Of a DNA stretch of 64,000 nucleotides, positions 15,518 to 24,031 are shown one piece after another. Origin of the DNA: Comamonadaceae bacterium. Lineage in GTDB: Bacteria > Pseudomonadota > Gammaproteobacteria > Burkholderiales > Burkholderiaceae_C. The DNA lies in assembly GCA_947476285.1 (NCBI GenBank), contig CANJPU010000010.1, positions 1 through 64,000 on the forward strand, given 5' to 3'. Under the pieces are notes generated by a model that was not told the DNA's origin, did no database searches, and was given only the letters and a program-made list of their open reading frames with translations. How positions within the stretch are numbered: the first letter of the stretch is position 1; each line of letters opens with the position of its first letter. The translations under genes were made by a program, and so were the position numbers.

Positions 15518-17203
15518 ATGACACCATCCCCCTCACCCACCATTGATTCTTCCGCTGTACAGGCGCTGCTGGCGCAATTGCGCGGCTTGTTCGATCACGG
15601 GCTGGACGCGCTGGCCGGCCAGTGCGCGCGAGACGGCGTGCTGGCTGCCGATCTGCTGGATCAGTGGCAACCACCTTGTTATGAAATCGCGTTTGCCGCA
15701 GCCGAATTGCTGGCTGCGCAAACGGCGCTTGCCTCTGCCACCAAGAGCACACCGCGCGAGTTGGACCTTGCGCACGCCTTCGCCTGCGAAGCGGCGGTCT
15801 CAGTGACCACGCGGCTGCAATCGGTGTTCGCAGATGTCGGGCTTGATAGCAAAGGGCTGACGCAGTTTGCATGCGGCCCAGAGATGCAGCATCTGCGCGA
15901 ATCGTTTGGTAGTACACACATGCTGGCTCGGCTGGGGCGTGAGTTGGCGCAGGCCGGCCCTGATCTTGAAGTGGGTGCGGTGGTGCTGGATGATTTGGCG
16001 GCCATGGCGCAGGACGCTTTCCGCCGCTTTGCCACCGATGTGGTGGCGCCGATGGCACAGCGCATTCATCGGCAAGACCTGACGGTGCCCGAGGATTTGC
16101 TCGGGCCACTGCGGCGCATGGGCGTGTTTGGCTTGTCGATTCCCGAGGAGTTTGGCGGCAGCGCACCGGCGGGCAGCGAAAACGCGATCGTGATGATCGC
16201 TGTGACCGAGGCACTCTCGCAGGCCTCACTGGCCGCAGCAGGCAGCCTGATCACGCGGCCCGAGATTTTGGCCCGTGCGCTGCTGGCCGGCGGCACGCCC
16301 GCACAAAAGAAACACTGGTTGCCCCAGATCGCAGCAGGGCAACCCCTGTGCGCAATTGCCATCACCGAGCCTGACTTCGGCTCGGACGTGGCCAGCCTGA
16401 ACTTGCGCGCAACCCGCACGCCAGGCGGCTGGCTGCTGAACGGCGCCAAGACCTGGTGCACTTTTGCAGGCAAGGCCGGCCTGCTGATGGTGGTGGCCCG
16501 TACCGGCACTGAGCGCGCGCAGGGGCACAAGGGCTTGAGCCTGATTCTGGTGGAGAAGCCTTCATTCGAGGGCCATGAATTCAATTGCCCGCAGCCTGCC
16601 GGCGGCCTGCTGAGCGGCCGCGCGATTCCCACCATTGGCTATCGCGGCATGCATTCATTCGACTTGTCGTTCAAGGATTTCTTCGTCACCGACGATCATG
16701 TGATTGGCGGCGAGCAAGGGCTGGGCAAGGGCTTTTACTTCACCATGGCCGGCATGGTGGGCGGGCGCATGCAAACTGCCGCCAGAGCCTGCGGCGTGAT
16801 GCGCGCGGCCCTGGCCGAATCAATCTCCTATGCGCGTGATCGGCGGGTGTTTGGCGCAGCCCTTGCCGACTTGTCCCTCACACAAGTGAAGATCGCCCGC
16901 ATGGCCGCGCGGCTGGCCGCCTGCCGCCAACTGACCTATGCGGTAGGCCATATGCTGGAGAGCGGTCAGGGCCGCATGGAAGCGAGCCTGGTCAAACTCT
17001 TTGCCTGCCGCAGCGCCGAGGCGCTGACCCGCGACGCCTTGCAGATCCACGGCGGCATGGGCTATGCGGAAGAGTCCGCCGTCAGCCGCTACTTTGTCGA
17101 TGCGCGCGTGCTCTCGATTTTCGAAGGTGCGGAGGAAACGCTGGCGCTCAAGGTGGTGGCACGCAGCCTGCTGGAAGATGCGTTGGCGAAGGTGCGCGAA
17201 TAA
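15518..17203 (+). CDS. Long acyl-CoA dehydrogenase, methylsuccinyl-CoA dehydrogenase-like
   Basis: A 561-residue FAD acyl-CoA dehydrogenase. The canonical 380-residue core occupies the C-terminal two-thirds, with GVFGLSIPEEFGGS, AIAITEPDFGSDVAS, NGAKTWCTFAGKAGLLMVVA, IHGGMGYAEES and the likely base in FEGAEETLALK. About 170 extra N-terminal residues precede it. This extension is known from (2S)-methylsuccinyl-CoA dehydrogenase of the ethylmalonyl-CoA pathway, so that is the closest functional guess. Crotonyl-CoA carboxylase/reductase and the mutases of that pathway are not in the window, so the substrate may be another branched dicarboxylyl-CoA. Confidence 0.85.
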   Translation: MTPSPSPTIDSSAVQALLAQLRGLFDHGLDALAGQCARDGVLAADLLDQWQPPCYEIAFAAAELLAAQTALASATKSTPRELDLAHAFACEAAVSVTTRLQSVFADVGLDSKGLTQFACGPEMQHLRESFGSTHMLARLGRELAQAGPDLEVGAVVLDDLAAMAQDAFRRFATDVVAPMAQRIHRQDLTVPEDLLGPLRRMGVFGLSIPEEFGGSAPAGSENAIVMIAVTEALSQASLAAAGSLITRPEILARALLAGGTPAQKKHWLPQIAAGQPLCAIAITEPDFGSDVASLNLRATRTPGGWLLNGAKTWCTFAGKAGLLMVVARTGTERAQGHKGLSLILVEKPSFEGHEFNCPQPAGGLLSGRAIPTIGYRGMHSFDLSFKDFFVTDDHVIGGEQGLGKGFYFTMAGMVGGRMQTAARACGVMRAALAESISYARDRRVFGAALADLSLTQVKIARMAARLAACRQLTYAVGHMLESGQGRMEASLVKLFACRSAEALTRDALQIHGGMGYAEESAVSRYFVDARVLSIFEGAEETLALKVVARSLLEDALAKVRE

Positions 17204-17218
17204 GTGAGGCTGGGAGCG

Positions 17219-17500
17219 TCACCGGCGCGGCGCAGTTTTATCGCGCAGCGTCCGAGCGGGCAGCGGGCTTGAGGCCTGAGCATCAACATAGGCGTCGATG
17301 AGCCGACGTATCATGCGCTGATACTGAGTGTGATGTTTCGTGGCTTCGGACTTAAAGAATTCGATACTCTTCTTGCTCAGAGCCAAAGTGACTTTCACCC
17401 CCTCTTCACGAAATGCCAACTCAGCAGGCGAAGGAAGGAAGTCGGACACCACCTGAGCTTTGCCAAGGGGTTCATTGGTGCATTTGATTTTCGCGCTCAT
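17219..17500 (-). CDS. CopG/BrnA-like antitoxin without a visible toxin
   Basis: The start at 17500 gives a 93-residue protein. The segment VSDFLPSPAELAFREEGVKV followed by TLALSKKSIEFFKSEA and QYQRMIRRLIDAYVD matches the CopG-type antitoxins of BrnT/BrnA modules, with a short beta strand then two helices for DNA binding. BrnT normally precedes BrnA, but only a transposase scrap and non-coding sequence lie upstream. It is therefore an orphan antitoxin or a relic of a toxin-antitoxin locus. Confidence 0.75.
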   Translation of the reverse strand: MSAKIKCTNEPLGKAQVVSDFLPSPAELAFREEGVKVTLALSKKSIEFFKSEATKHHTQYQRMIRRLIDAYVDAQASSPLPARTLRDKTAPRR

Positions 17501-17642
17501 AGATAAGCTTTCCTTTGCGCCAATAACCCTAGAAGCGGCAGTTGGACTCGCTCGAGTGGGTGTCTGGCAAGTCCGATTGATCTTGCCCCAAAAAAACGCA
17601 CCCCACAGTTGATATGAAAACTCAGCACTTGGCGAATCATAG

Positions 17643-17816
17643 ATGCGCAAGAGGAAATTTGTCGCGCCCACCGACCGCAAGCACGGCCTGCCCATCGGGC
17701 CGAATCTGTTGGCACGCGACTTCACCTACACCGCCACCGATGAGGGCCGGCTGTGCCCGATGACGCTTTTTCGACGATGGAGCGACGCTCAGCACCAAGA
17801 AAAGAAGTCCGCATAA
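17643..17816 (+). pseudogene. Fragment of an IS3-family transposase (OrfB)
   Basis: A 57-codon frame starts MRKRKFVAPTDRKHGLPIGP and continues NLLARDFTYTATDEGR. This matches the stretch just before the catalytic core of IS3-group OrfB transposases, where the typical form is KFVxTTDSKHxLPxAxNLLxRDF. After this the similarity is lost and the frame ends in an unrelated HQEKKSA tail. No catalytic DDE residues and no inverted repeats are found. It is a decayed insertion-sequence remnant between two orphan antitoxins. Confidence 0.7.
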
Positions 17817-17906
17817 TGGGCAGCCTATGGAGTGCGGTAAACAGGGGCAAGGGCATGCCGTCGTGTCCTTGCGAAATATTGCAAAAATAAGTGCTAGGAT
17901 TTACCC

Positions 17907-18182
17907 ATCGACACTGCAACCATTACCCGCGAAGCGTTGTCGCTCCCCGTGCAACAACGGGCGGAGTTGGCGGCGCAGCTTTTGTCCAACCTTGATGCGC
18001 TGGCCGAATCCGAGATTGAACCGCTTTGGTTTCAAGAAGCAGCGCACCGGGCTGCTGAAATGGATCAAGGGTTGTCCAAACGCATTCCTGCAGAGGAAGT
18101 GCGACGGCAAGCAAATGCCTTGCTCAAGTTTGCACGTTCAGACGAACCCGTTGCACCCTCGCTTGAAGCCGCATCGGCCTGA
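17907..18182 (+). CDS. Addiction-module antitoxin (unstable antitoxin family), apparently with an ATC start
   Basis: The reading frame matches the putative addiction-module component family, with REALSLPVQQRAELAAQLL near the start and WFQEAAHRAAEMDQGLSKRI then PAEEVRRQA later. Family members begin MSTATITREALSLP, and here the frame reads IDTATITREALSLP, so the expected initiator is ATC at 17907. An AGGA at 17896-17899 sits seven bases before it. The only conventional start is TTG at 17937, which would drop ten conserved residues. No RelE-like toxin follows. Either this is a rare non-ATG start or an antitoxin silenced by a point mutation. Confidence 0.65.
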   Translation: MDTATITREALSLPVQQRAELAAQLLSNLDALAESEIEPLWFQEAAHRAAEMDQGLSKRIPAEEVRRQANALLKFARSDEPVAPSLEAASA

Positions 18183-18190
18183 GATAAAGC

Positions 18191-19132
18191 TCAGGCGCTG
18201 GCGCGCGTCGCAGTGATCCAGCTCGCCGCTTCGTCCAAAGCGCGTTGCGCCGACGGCGTGGGAAACGACATGAAGCCGTGGAGCATGCCGGCAAAACGAG
18301 TGGCGTGCACCGGTACGCCATCGGCTGTCATGCGCCGGGCAAGCTCTTCGCCTTCGTCGCGCAAAGGGTCGGCCTCGGCGGTGAGGATGAAGGCCGGCGC
18401 CAGGCCTTTGTAGCTGCTGGCCTGCGAGGGTGCGGCATAGGGATTGCGCCGGTCAGCTTCGCTGCGCAAGTATTGCGCCCAGAACCACAGGATGTCCTTG
18501 CCAGTGAGGTAGTAGCCGCTGGAACAAGCCAGGAAAGATTCAGTGGGCGGATCGGGGTAGCGGGTGATGGGATAGAACAGCACCTGGCCATCCACCCGCA
18601 CGCCTTCGTCGCGCGCGCGCAGGCAGGTGGATGCGGCCAGGTTGGCGCCGGCGCTGCCGCCCGACACATACACCTGGTCTGGATTGGCGCCCAGCTCTTG
18701 TGCGTGCGCTTTAGCCCAGCCCAGGGCATCGAATGCGTCATGTGTGGCTGCGGGAAACTTGTTCTCCGGTGCCAGCCGGTAATCGACCGAGACCACCACG
18801 CAATGGGCCTGGTCGCACAGCACGCGGCAAACATGGTCGTAGTAGCCGTCGATGCCGCCAAAGACGAAACCGCCACCGTGAAAGAACAGCAACACCGAGG
18901 GCGTGGCTGTTGTCTCAAAGGGGTGATAGATGCGAAGGCGTATGTGGCCTTGCGAGCCTTCGATCTGCCGGTCATGCACCTGGCGCACCGGGTGGATGTC
19001 GTTGGCGCCGATGCGATTGCGGGTTTGCCGCAGTTGAGCGATCGGCGTCTCGTGCATCGCCGGGCGGGTGTTGATGTCCGCCAGCAGGGGCACGAGTTCA
19101 GGGGCGATGTAAGTGCCCATGCCTTCAATCAA
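18191..19132 (-). CDS. Alpha/beta-hydrolase esterase of the hormone-sensitive lipase group
   Basis: A 313-residue alpha/beta hydrolase. The HGGGFVFGG oxyanion motif, the nucleophile motif GGSAGANLA, the aspartate in TAEADPLRDEGEELA and the histidine in GMLHGFMSF make a complete triad of the HSL/acetyl-esterase family. The TTG at 19130-19132 has AAGG six bases upstream. An ATG 12 bases later is the alternative. It overlaps the end of the Bug gene, so the two form an operon. It may hydrolyse an ester or lactone taken up through that receptor. Confidence 0.87.
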   Translation of the reverse strand: MIEGMGTYIAPELVPLLADINTRPAMHETPIAQLRQTRNRIGANDIHPVRQVHDRQIEGSQGHIRLRIYHPFETTATPSVLLFFHGGGFVFGGIDGYYDHVCRVLCDQAHCVVVSVDYRLAPENKFPAATHDAFDALGWAKAHAQELGANPDQVYVSGGSAGANLAASTCLRARDEGVRVDGQVLFYPITRYPDPPTESFLACSSGYYLTGKDILWFWAQYLRSEADRRNPYAAPSQASSYKGLAPAFILTAEADPLRDEGEELARRMTADGVPVHATRFAGMLHGFMSFPTPSAQRALDEAASWITATRASA

Positions 19133-20087
19133 CCGTTACCTTGTTTTCCTTGACGATCTGTTCCCAGCGTTTGAGTTCATTGCGAACCAGGGTCTGGTAC
19201 TCAGCGCGGCTGGTGGTGGTGGGCACCATGCCCTGCGCAAGCCAACGCTCGCGGTTTTTGGGGTCATTGACTGCGCGTACGGCGGCGTCATGCAGCTTGT
19301 CGAGCACTGCGGTGGGCGTCTTGGCCGGGGCCAGCAGGCCCCACCAGATCTCGATGGAAAAATCAGCCAGCTCAGGAATGCCGGATTCGGCCACCGTGGG
19401 CACCGTGGGGAAGGATGCGAAGCGAACCTTTGACGTGACCGCAAGCGCCTTGAAATCACCGGATTTCACATGCGGCTCGACCGCTGCGGGCGTGCCAAAG
19501 AAGATCTCGACTTCCTTTGCCAACAAGGCCATGGTGGTCGGCCCTGTGCCCTTGTAGGCCACATGCTGCATGCGCAGGTTGGCTTGCTTGTTGAACAACA
19601 GATTGGCCATGTGGCCCGGTGTGCCGGCGCCGGGGCTGCCGAAGTTGTATTTGCCAGGGTTGGCGCGCACCCAGGCGACGAATTCCTTGAGGTTGTTGGC
19701 AGGCACCGCCTTATGCACCACGATCAGCACTGGCGAAGTGCCCAGCAAGGTGATGGGTGCGAAGTCCGCCGCCATGTCATAGCCCGGTGTCTTATAGATA
19801 AAGGGGTTGATGGTGTGCGAGTTGTTCGCCAGCAAGAGTGTGTAGCCATCGGGGGCGGCGGTGGCAACCTGCTGGGCGCCGATGTTGCCGGCGGCGCCGC
19901 CCTTGTTGTCGATGACCACCGATTGCTTGAGCTGCTCGGCCATGACGGGCGCCACCGGTCGCGCAAGGATGTCACTGCCGCCGCCGGGCGCGTAGGGAAT
20001 GACGATGTGGATTGCGCGTGACGGGAAATCCTGCGCCAGTGCGGGCGCCATCAGCAGGGCCAGCAGCCAGGGAAATAGTTTAGTCAT
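19125..20087 (-). CDS. Bug/TctC-family binding protein
   Basis: A 320-residue periplasmic receptor starting behind a strong AGGAG. The N-terminus MTKLFPWLLALLMAPALAQ is a signal peptide, and the mature start is DFPSRAIHIVIPYAPGGGSD. The segments VVIDNKGGAAGNIGAQQVAT and PDGYTLLLANNSHTIN confirm the Bug family. It is co-transcribed with the esterase and runs divergently from the retro-aldol-like operon at 20339-26425, so the shared 250-base region may carry promoters for both. Confidence 0.92.
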   Translation of the reverse strand: MTKLFPWLLALLMAPALAQDFPSRAIHIVIPYAPGGGSDILARPVAPVMAEQLKQSVVIDNKGGAAGNIGAQQVATAAPDGYTLLLANNSHTINPFIYKTPGYDMAADFAPITLLGTSPVLIVVHKAVPANNLKEFVAWVRANPGKYNFGSPGAGTPGHMANLLFNKQANLRMQHVAYKGTGPTTMALLAKEVEIFFGTPAAVEPHVKSGDFKALAVTSKVRFASFPTVPTVAESGIPELADFSIEIWWGLLAPAKTPTAVLDKLHDAAVRAVNDPKNRERWLAQGMVPTTTSRAEYQTLVRNELKRWEQIVKENKVTVD

Positions 20088-20338
20088 GTGTGTCTCCTGG
20101 GGTGAAGGCCTTTAAAACTTGACGGCATTGGTGGCGCCAGCCAAGGTCAGTACCGGCGAGTATATATTGAAGCCAAGGCGAAGACCCCGGCGCCGATGCA
20201 CGTTGCAAATTGAGGTCTATAGTGGGACTGCGTTGGCGACGTGCTCCCAGGTCGGCTGCAGGCTCGGTTGAACCCAGAAACGGCAAAGCTGAAAATGCCA
20301 ATTGACGCGGACCATCGCGCTGGCGATGATGGGCGCGC

Positions 20339-20806
20339 ATGTCTTCTCCCCCAATTTCTCCTCTGGCTCAAGCAGTCGATCGGCTTTGCCTGCGCAAGGG
20401 CAGCCGGCTCAAGGATCTGGGCCGCGCGCCTGTCGATCGCATTTCAGTGCGGCGCTTTCGCGAGGCGCTGGGTTTGCCGCCCGACCCCGCGCTGGGCGTG
20501 CCGCCGATGCTGGTTCACCACCTCCTGCGGCCTGATGTCGATGTGACCGTGGACGTCAGGCCGCACGAGACCATCGACTCGGTGCTGGACAACCCGGTCA
20601 ATGGCGGCACCGAAGTCAGCTTCAACCGCGCCTTGCGCCTGGAAGAAACCATCAGCGGCGAGCTGGTGCTGGCCGACGCCTATTTGCGTGAAGGCAAGAG
20701 CGGCGCGATGGCGGTGGTGGTGACCGAGTCACGCTACAGCGACGCGCAAGGCGCCCCAGTGGCCTGCGTGCGCTCGACCATGATCTATCGGGGGGCCAAG
20801 CCATGA
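20339..20806 (+). CDS. Half-size MaoC-like hotdog protein, likely non-catalytic partner
   Basis: A 155-residue protein with MaoC/FAS1-dehydratase-like features, including NPVNGGTEVSFNRALRLEE and a beta-rich C-terminal half ending VACVRSTMIYRG. It lacks the Asp-x4-His hydratase motif. In steroid side-chain degradation two small MaoC proteins (ChsH1/ChsH2-type) form one hydratase, one subunit holding the active site and the other binding the long acyl-CoA. This protein fits the second role. Its stop overlaps the next start in ATGA, so the subunits are made together. Confidence 0.7.
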   Translation: MSSPPISPLAQAVDRLCLRKGSRLKDLGRAPVDRISVRRFREALGLPPDPALGVPPMLVHHLLRPDVDVTVDVRPHETIDSVLDNPVNGGTEVSFNRALRLEETISGELVLADAYLREGKSGAMAVVVTESRYSDAQGAPVACVRSTMIYRGAKP

Positions 20807-21246
20807 TCGACGCGCCCCTGACCGCAGCCCGGGTGCTGGCCGCGCAAGCCGGTGATGTACTGGGCACGGCGACGCTGCCACCCGTGAGCAGCACACAGCT
20901 TGCGTTTTATTGCGCCGCCAGCGGCGTGACCGACCCAATTCATTTCGACCGTGAATTCGCCCGCCGCGCCGGCTTTACCGACCTGGTGGTCAATGGCTCG
21001 CTGCGCGTGGCCTGGATGGCGCAGGCCTTGAGCAGCCTGGTTGAGGCCCGCGGCATGCTGGTGGGGCTGTCTTGTTCGCACCGGGGCATGATGCTGGCGG
21101 GCGATGCACCCTGCATCCAGGCCCGCTATGCCGGACATGAACAAGAGCCAGACGGCGCGCTGCTGGTCAGGCTGCAGGTGGACACCAGCGTGCAGGGCCA
21201 GACGCGCGATGTGGGGCAAGCCACGGTGCGCCTGGCGCCAGCCTGA
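20803..21246 (+). CDS. MaoC-like enoyl-CoA hydratase, catalytic half
   Basis: A 147-residue single hotdog. The segment FYCAASGVTDPIHFDREFAR carries the Asp and His of the R-specific hydratase motif, followed by GFTDLVVNGSLRVAWMAQ, which is also typical. With the preceding gene it should form a heteromeric hydratase that adds water across an alpha,beta-unsaturated acyl-CoA made by the acyl-CoA dehydrogenases encoded next. It is translationally coupled to its partner. Confidence 0.8.
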   Translation: MIDAPLTAARVLAAQAGDVLGTATLPPVSSTQLAFYCAASGVTDPIHFDREFARRAGFTDLVVNGSLRVAWMAQALSSLVEARGMLVGLSCSHRGMMLAGDAPCIQARYAGHEQEPDGALLVRLQVDTSVQGQTRDVGQATVRLAPA

Positions 21247-21284
21247 GATCAACCCTGTGCAAACACAAGAAAGGCAGTGCCTCT

Positions 21285-22442
21285 GTGCTGATTGAATTTT
21301 CCCCGCAAATCGAAGACTTCAAACGCGAAGTGGCAAGCACCTTCAGCAAGTTGCAGCGGCCCGAGTGGCTTTCGCTGGACCTGGAGTGTCCGGAGTATCT
21401 GGCGCTGGGGCGACAGATGGACCAGGAGCTGATACGCAGGGGCTGGTATGTGGAGCACTGGCCGCACGACTATGGCGGCGGCGGCACTGCCGACTCGTTC
21501 ATGCGCCATGCGGTACTGCGCGAAATGGAGGGCTACTTTCGGGTGCCTACCTTTGGTGGCCACGGCCGCTACATCGTCGGGCCGGCACTGATCGAGTTCG
21601 GCACGCCTGAGCAAAAAAAGCGCTACTTGCCGCCCATTGCGCGCGGCGAAACTGTGATCTGTCTAGGCTTTACCGAGCCCGACGCTGGCAGCGACCTGGC
21701 GGCCATGCAACTGAAGGTGGTGCGCGATGGTGACTACTTTGTCGCCAACGGCAGCAAGCTCTACATCACCTACGGCCATTACGCGACTTCCATGCTGCTG
21801 GCCGCGCGCACCGACAACAGCGGCAAGCGCCACGATGGGGTGAGCCTGTTCTTGATGGACATGAAGCTACCCGGCATCACGGTAAGCCCGCTTCATTGCC
21901 TGACAGGTCACCAGGTCAACGAAGTGCACATGGACAATGTGCGCATACCTGCCGATGCACTGCTGGGCGAGCAAGGCCGGGGCTTCTATCACATGACGGT
22001 GGCGCTGAACTTCGAGCGCTCGGGCCTGGACCTGCCGGCCAAGTACATGGCGCAACTGGAAGACGTGGCCGAATACGCCCGCGCCACCGGCCGCTGGCAG
22101 CGCAGTGCCATACGCGAAGGCATAGGCAGGCTGGCCGCTATCCTGGAAGCCTGGCGCATGATCTGCTGGCGCGTGGTGATGCTGCAAGTCAAGGGCCAGG
22201 TGCCAAGCTGGGAGGCGTCCATGGCCCAGTTCTATCGCAAGGATTTCAATCCGCAGTTCGGCCGCCTGATGCTGGAGGTGATGGGGCCGCAGGCCCTGGT
22301 GGAACGCGGCGAACCACGCTCCACACTGAGTGGGCGGATCGAATGGTATCTGCGGGAGTCCTTCAACAACCACGGACAGGGCGGACGCTTTGTCACACGC
22401 AATGTGATCGGCCGGCGCGGGCTGGATCTGCCGCGCAAGTAA
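21285..22442 (+). CDS. Acyl-CoA dehydrogenase, FAD-binding subunit (ChsE/FadE-like)
   Basis: A 385-residue acyl-CoA dehydrogenase starting at GTG 21285 behind aagg. The flavin-contact segments CLGFTEPDAGSDLAAMQ and VANGSKLYITYGH are present. The C-terminus reads NNHGQGGRFVTRNVIG rather than the usual EGT-type motif, which is common in subunits of heteromeric steroid acyl-CoA dehydrogenases. A candidate base is the glutamate in VALNFERSG. Immediately downstream is a divergent relative, so a mixed alpha/beta enzyme like ChsE1/ChsE2 is likely. Confidence 0.85.
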   Translation: MLIEFSPQIEDFKREVASTFSKLQRPEWLSLDLECPEYLALGRQMDQELIRRGWYVEHWPHDYGGGGTADSFMRHAVLREMEGYFRVPTFGGHGRYIVGPALIEFGTPEQKKRYLPPIARGETVICLGFTEPDAGSDLAAMQLKVVRDGDYFVANGSKLYITYGHYATSMLLAARTDNSGKRHDGVSLFLMDMKLPGITVSPLHCLTGHQVNEVHMDNVRIPADALLGEQGRGFYHMTVALNFERSGLDLPAKYMAQLEDVAEYARATGRWQRSAIREGIGRLAAILEAWRMICWRVVMLQVKGQVPSWEASMAQFYRKDFNPQFGRLMLEVMGPQALVERGEPRSTLSGRIEWYLRESFNNHGQGGRFVTRNVIGRRGLDLPRK

Positions 22443-22457
22443 AGGCATCGCAAGAAC

Positions 22458-23576
22458 ATGAACGACACCACCGACAACGCCACCGACGACACCTACACAT
22501 TGCTGCGCGATTCGGCCCGTGATTTTTGCGCGGGCCTGGCACAGCAGCCTGCTGGCCGAGAACACGACACACGGCTTTGGAAAGAGATGGCCCAACTGGG
22601 CTGGATGGGCGTGGCCATCGCCGAAGAACTGGGCGGCTCAGCCAACGGGCTGGTGGGCGCAGGCGTGATCGCCAGCGAACTGGGCCGGGTCGGGCAGATC
22701 CGCGGCTATGCCGAGACCGTGGCTTTCGCGGCGGCACTGGAGCGCGCGGGCCAACACACAAGCAAGCCAGTGGCCGCGCTGCTGCGCGCAGTGGCACAGG
22801 GCGAGATTCAACTGGGTTTCATGCGCGCGTTCACCGATGCCCGTGTGGCTGTCGGCGATGCGGTCAGTGAGGCGAGCGACGGTCTCATGCCGGATGCAGG
22901 CGCACCCCGCGTGGGCCTGGTCATGCTCTCACCGAGCGGCGAGTTGATGTTGCATGAGTTGGGCACAACTGCTAGGCAGACACTCTTGCGAACCACCTCG
23001 CGCGCTGCCGACATTCACTTGCAGCTCGATGCCATCGCGCGCGATGCCGGCAACACGCGCAGCATGCTGGCCGCAGGCGAGCAGGCCCGCGCGGTTTGGG
23101 CCGACGCGCAGATGCTGTACCGGCTACTCACCGCCGCACAGCTCATTGCCGCAACGCAGGCCGCGCTGGGCATATGCACTGATTACGCGAAGGTGCGTTC
23201 TCAGTTCGGCCAGTTGATCGGCTCGTTCCAGGCGGTGCAGCATGCACTGGTGGATATTCTGGCCAGCTCGGATGCGGGCGAACTGCTGGTCTTGCGCGCT
23301 CTGGCGGCACTGGACCATGGCGCGGCCGACCAACAATCGCTGGCGGCAGCGGCCACCGCGTTCGCCCGTGAGACGGCCTGGACCGGCCTGATGAAGAGCT
23401 ATGACATCATGGGCGGCGTTGGCTTCGTGGAGGTCCATCCGATCAACCGCCTCACTCGCGCGCTGCTGCCTGCAATCGCCAGCATTGGCTCAACCAGTGA
23501 ATGCGAAGACGCGGTGGCCGAACATGTCCGACCCGGCCACTGGCTGGCACAACCCGAAGCGAGAATGCGCACATGA
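22458..23576 (+). CDS. Acyl-CoA dehydrogenase-like partner subunit
   Basis: A 372-residue, more divergent acyl-CoA dehydrogenase. The N-terminal helical domain has LWKEMAQLGWMGVAIAEELG, and the C-terminal domain has VRSQFGQLIGSFQAVQHALV and YDIMGGVGFVEVHPINR. The middle beta domain is weakly conserved and lacks the usual TEPxAGSD flavin loop. It is therefore best read as the second subunit of a heteromeric enzyme with the preceding gene, 15 bases upstream. The stop overlaps the DUF35 start in ATGA. Confidence 0.82.
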   Translation: MNDTTDNATDDTYTLLRDSARDFCAGLAQQPAGREHDTRLWKEMAQLGWMGVAIAEELGGSANGLVGAGVIASELGRVGQIRGYAETVAFAAALERAGQHTSKPVAALLRAVAQGEIQLGFMRAFTDARVAVGDAVSEASDGLMPDAGAPRVGLVMLSPSGELMLHELGTTARQTLLRTTSRAADIHLQLDAIARDAGNTRSMLAAGEQARAVWADAQMLYRLLTAAQLIAATQAALGICTDYAKVRSQFGQLIGSFQAVQHALVDILASSDAGELLVLRALAALDHGAADQQSLAAAATAFARETAWTGLMKSYDIMGGVGFVEVHPINRLTRALLPAIASIGSTSECEDAVAEHVRPGHWLAQPEARMRT

Positions 23577-24031
23577 ACCAGGCAACCCCATCCACCACCG
23601 CGCCGCCGGCCAAGCCGCTGCCAATTCCAAGCGAACTCGCGCAACCCTTCTGGGACGCGCTGCGCCGCAATGAGCTGCATCTGCAGCGCTGCGATTCCTG
23701 CGGCTTCTTCAACCATCCACCGCGCATCTGCTGCCCGCAATGCCATGGGCATGCGCTCACCTGGACAAAGGTCGAGCCGCGCGGCACGGTGTACAGCTAC
23801 ACCATCGTGCACCGCCCGCCAGTGCCGGCCTTCAAGGCCGACGTGCCCTATGCGGCCGCCCTGGTGGAGATAGTGGGCACCAACGCCAAGCTCTTGTCCA
23901 ACTTGATCGCACCGCTAGACCAACTGCGCATCGGCATGCCAGTGGAGGTGGTGTTTGATCCGGTCAATTCAAATATATCGCTGTTTCGCTTCCGTCCGCA
24001 GGCAGCGGACCTCACCACGGAGAGCCGCTGA
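23573..24031 (+). CDS. DUF35 zinc-ribbon/OB-fold protein, partner of the thiolase-like protein
   Basis: A 152-residue DUF35 protein. The N-terminal helix FWDALRRNELHLQRCDSCGF leads into a rubredoxin-like zinc site (C-x2-C in RCDSCG and ICCPQCHG), followed by an OB fold with VEPRGTVYSYTIVHRPP. DUF35 proteins pair with thiolase-fold enzymes. In the steroid aldolase Ltp2 the DUF35 domain is required for the retro-aldol activity. The start overlaps the preceding stop, and the stop overlaps the next start by one base, so a stoichiometric complex is likely. Confidence 0.87.
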   Translation: MNQATPSTTAPPAKPLPIPSELAQPFWDALRRNELHLQRCDSCGFFNHPPRICCPQCHGHALTWTKVEPRGTVYSYTIVHRPPVPAFKADVPYAAALVEIVGTNAKLLSNLIAPLDQLRIGMPVEVVFDPVNSNISLFRFRPQAADLTTESR

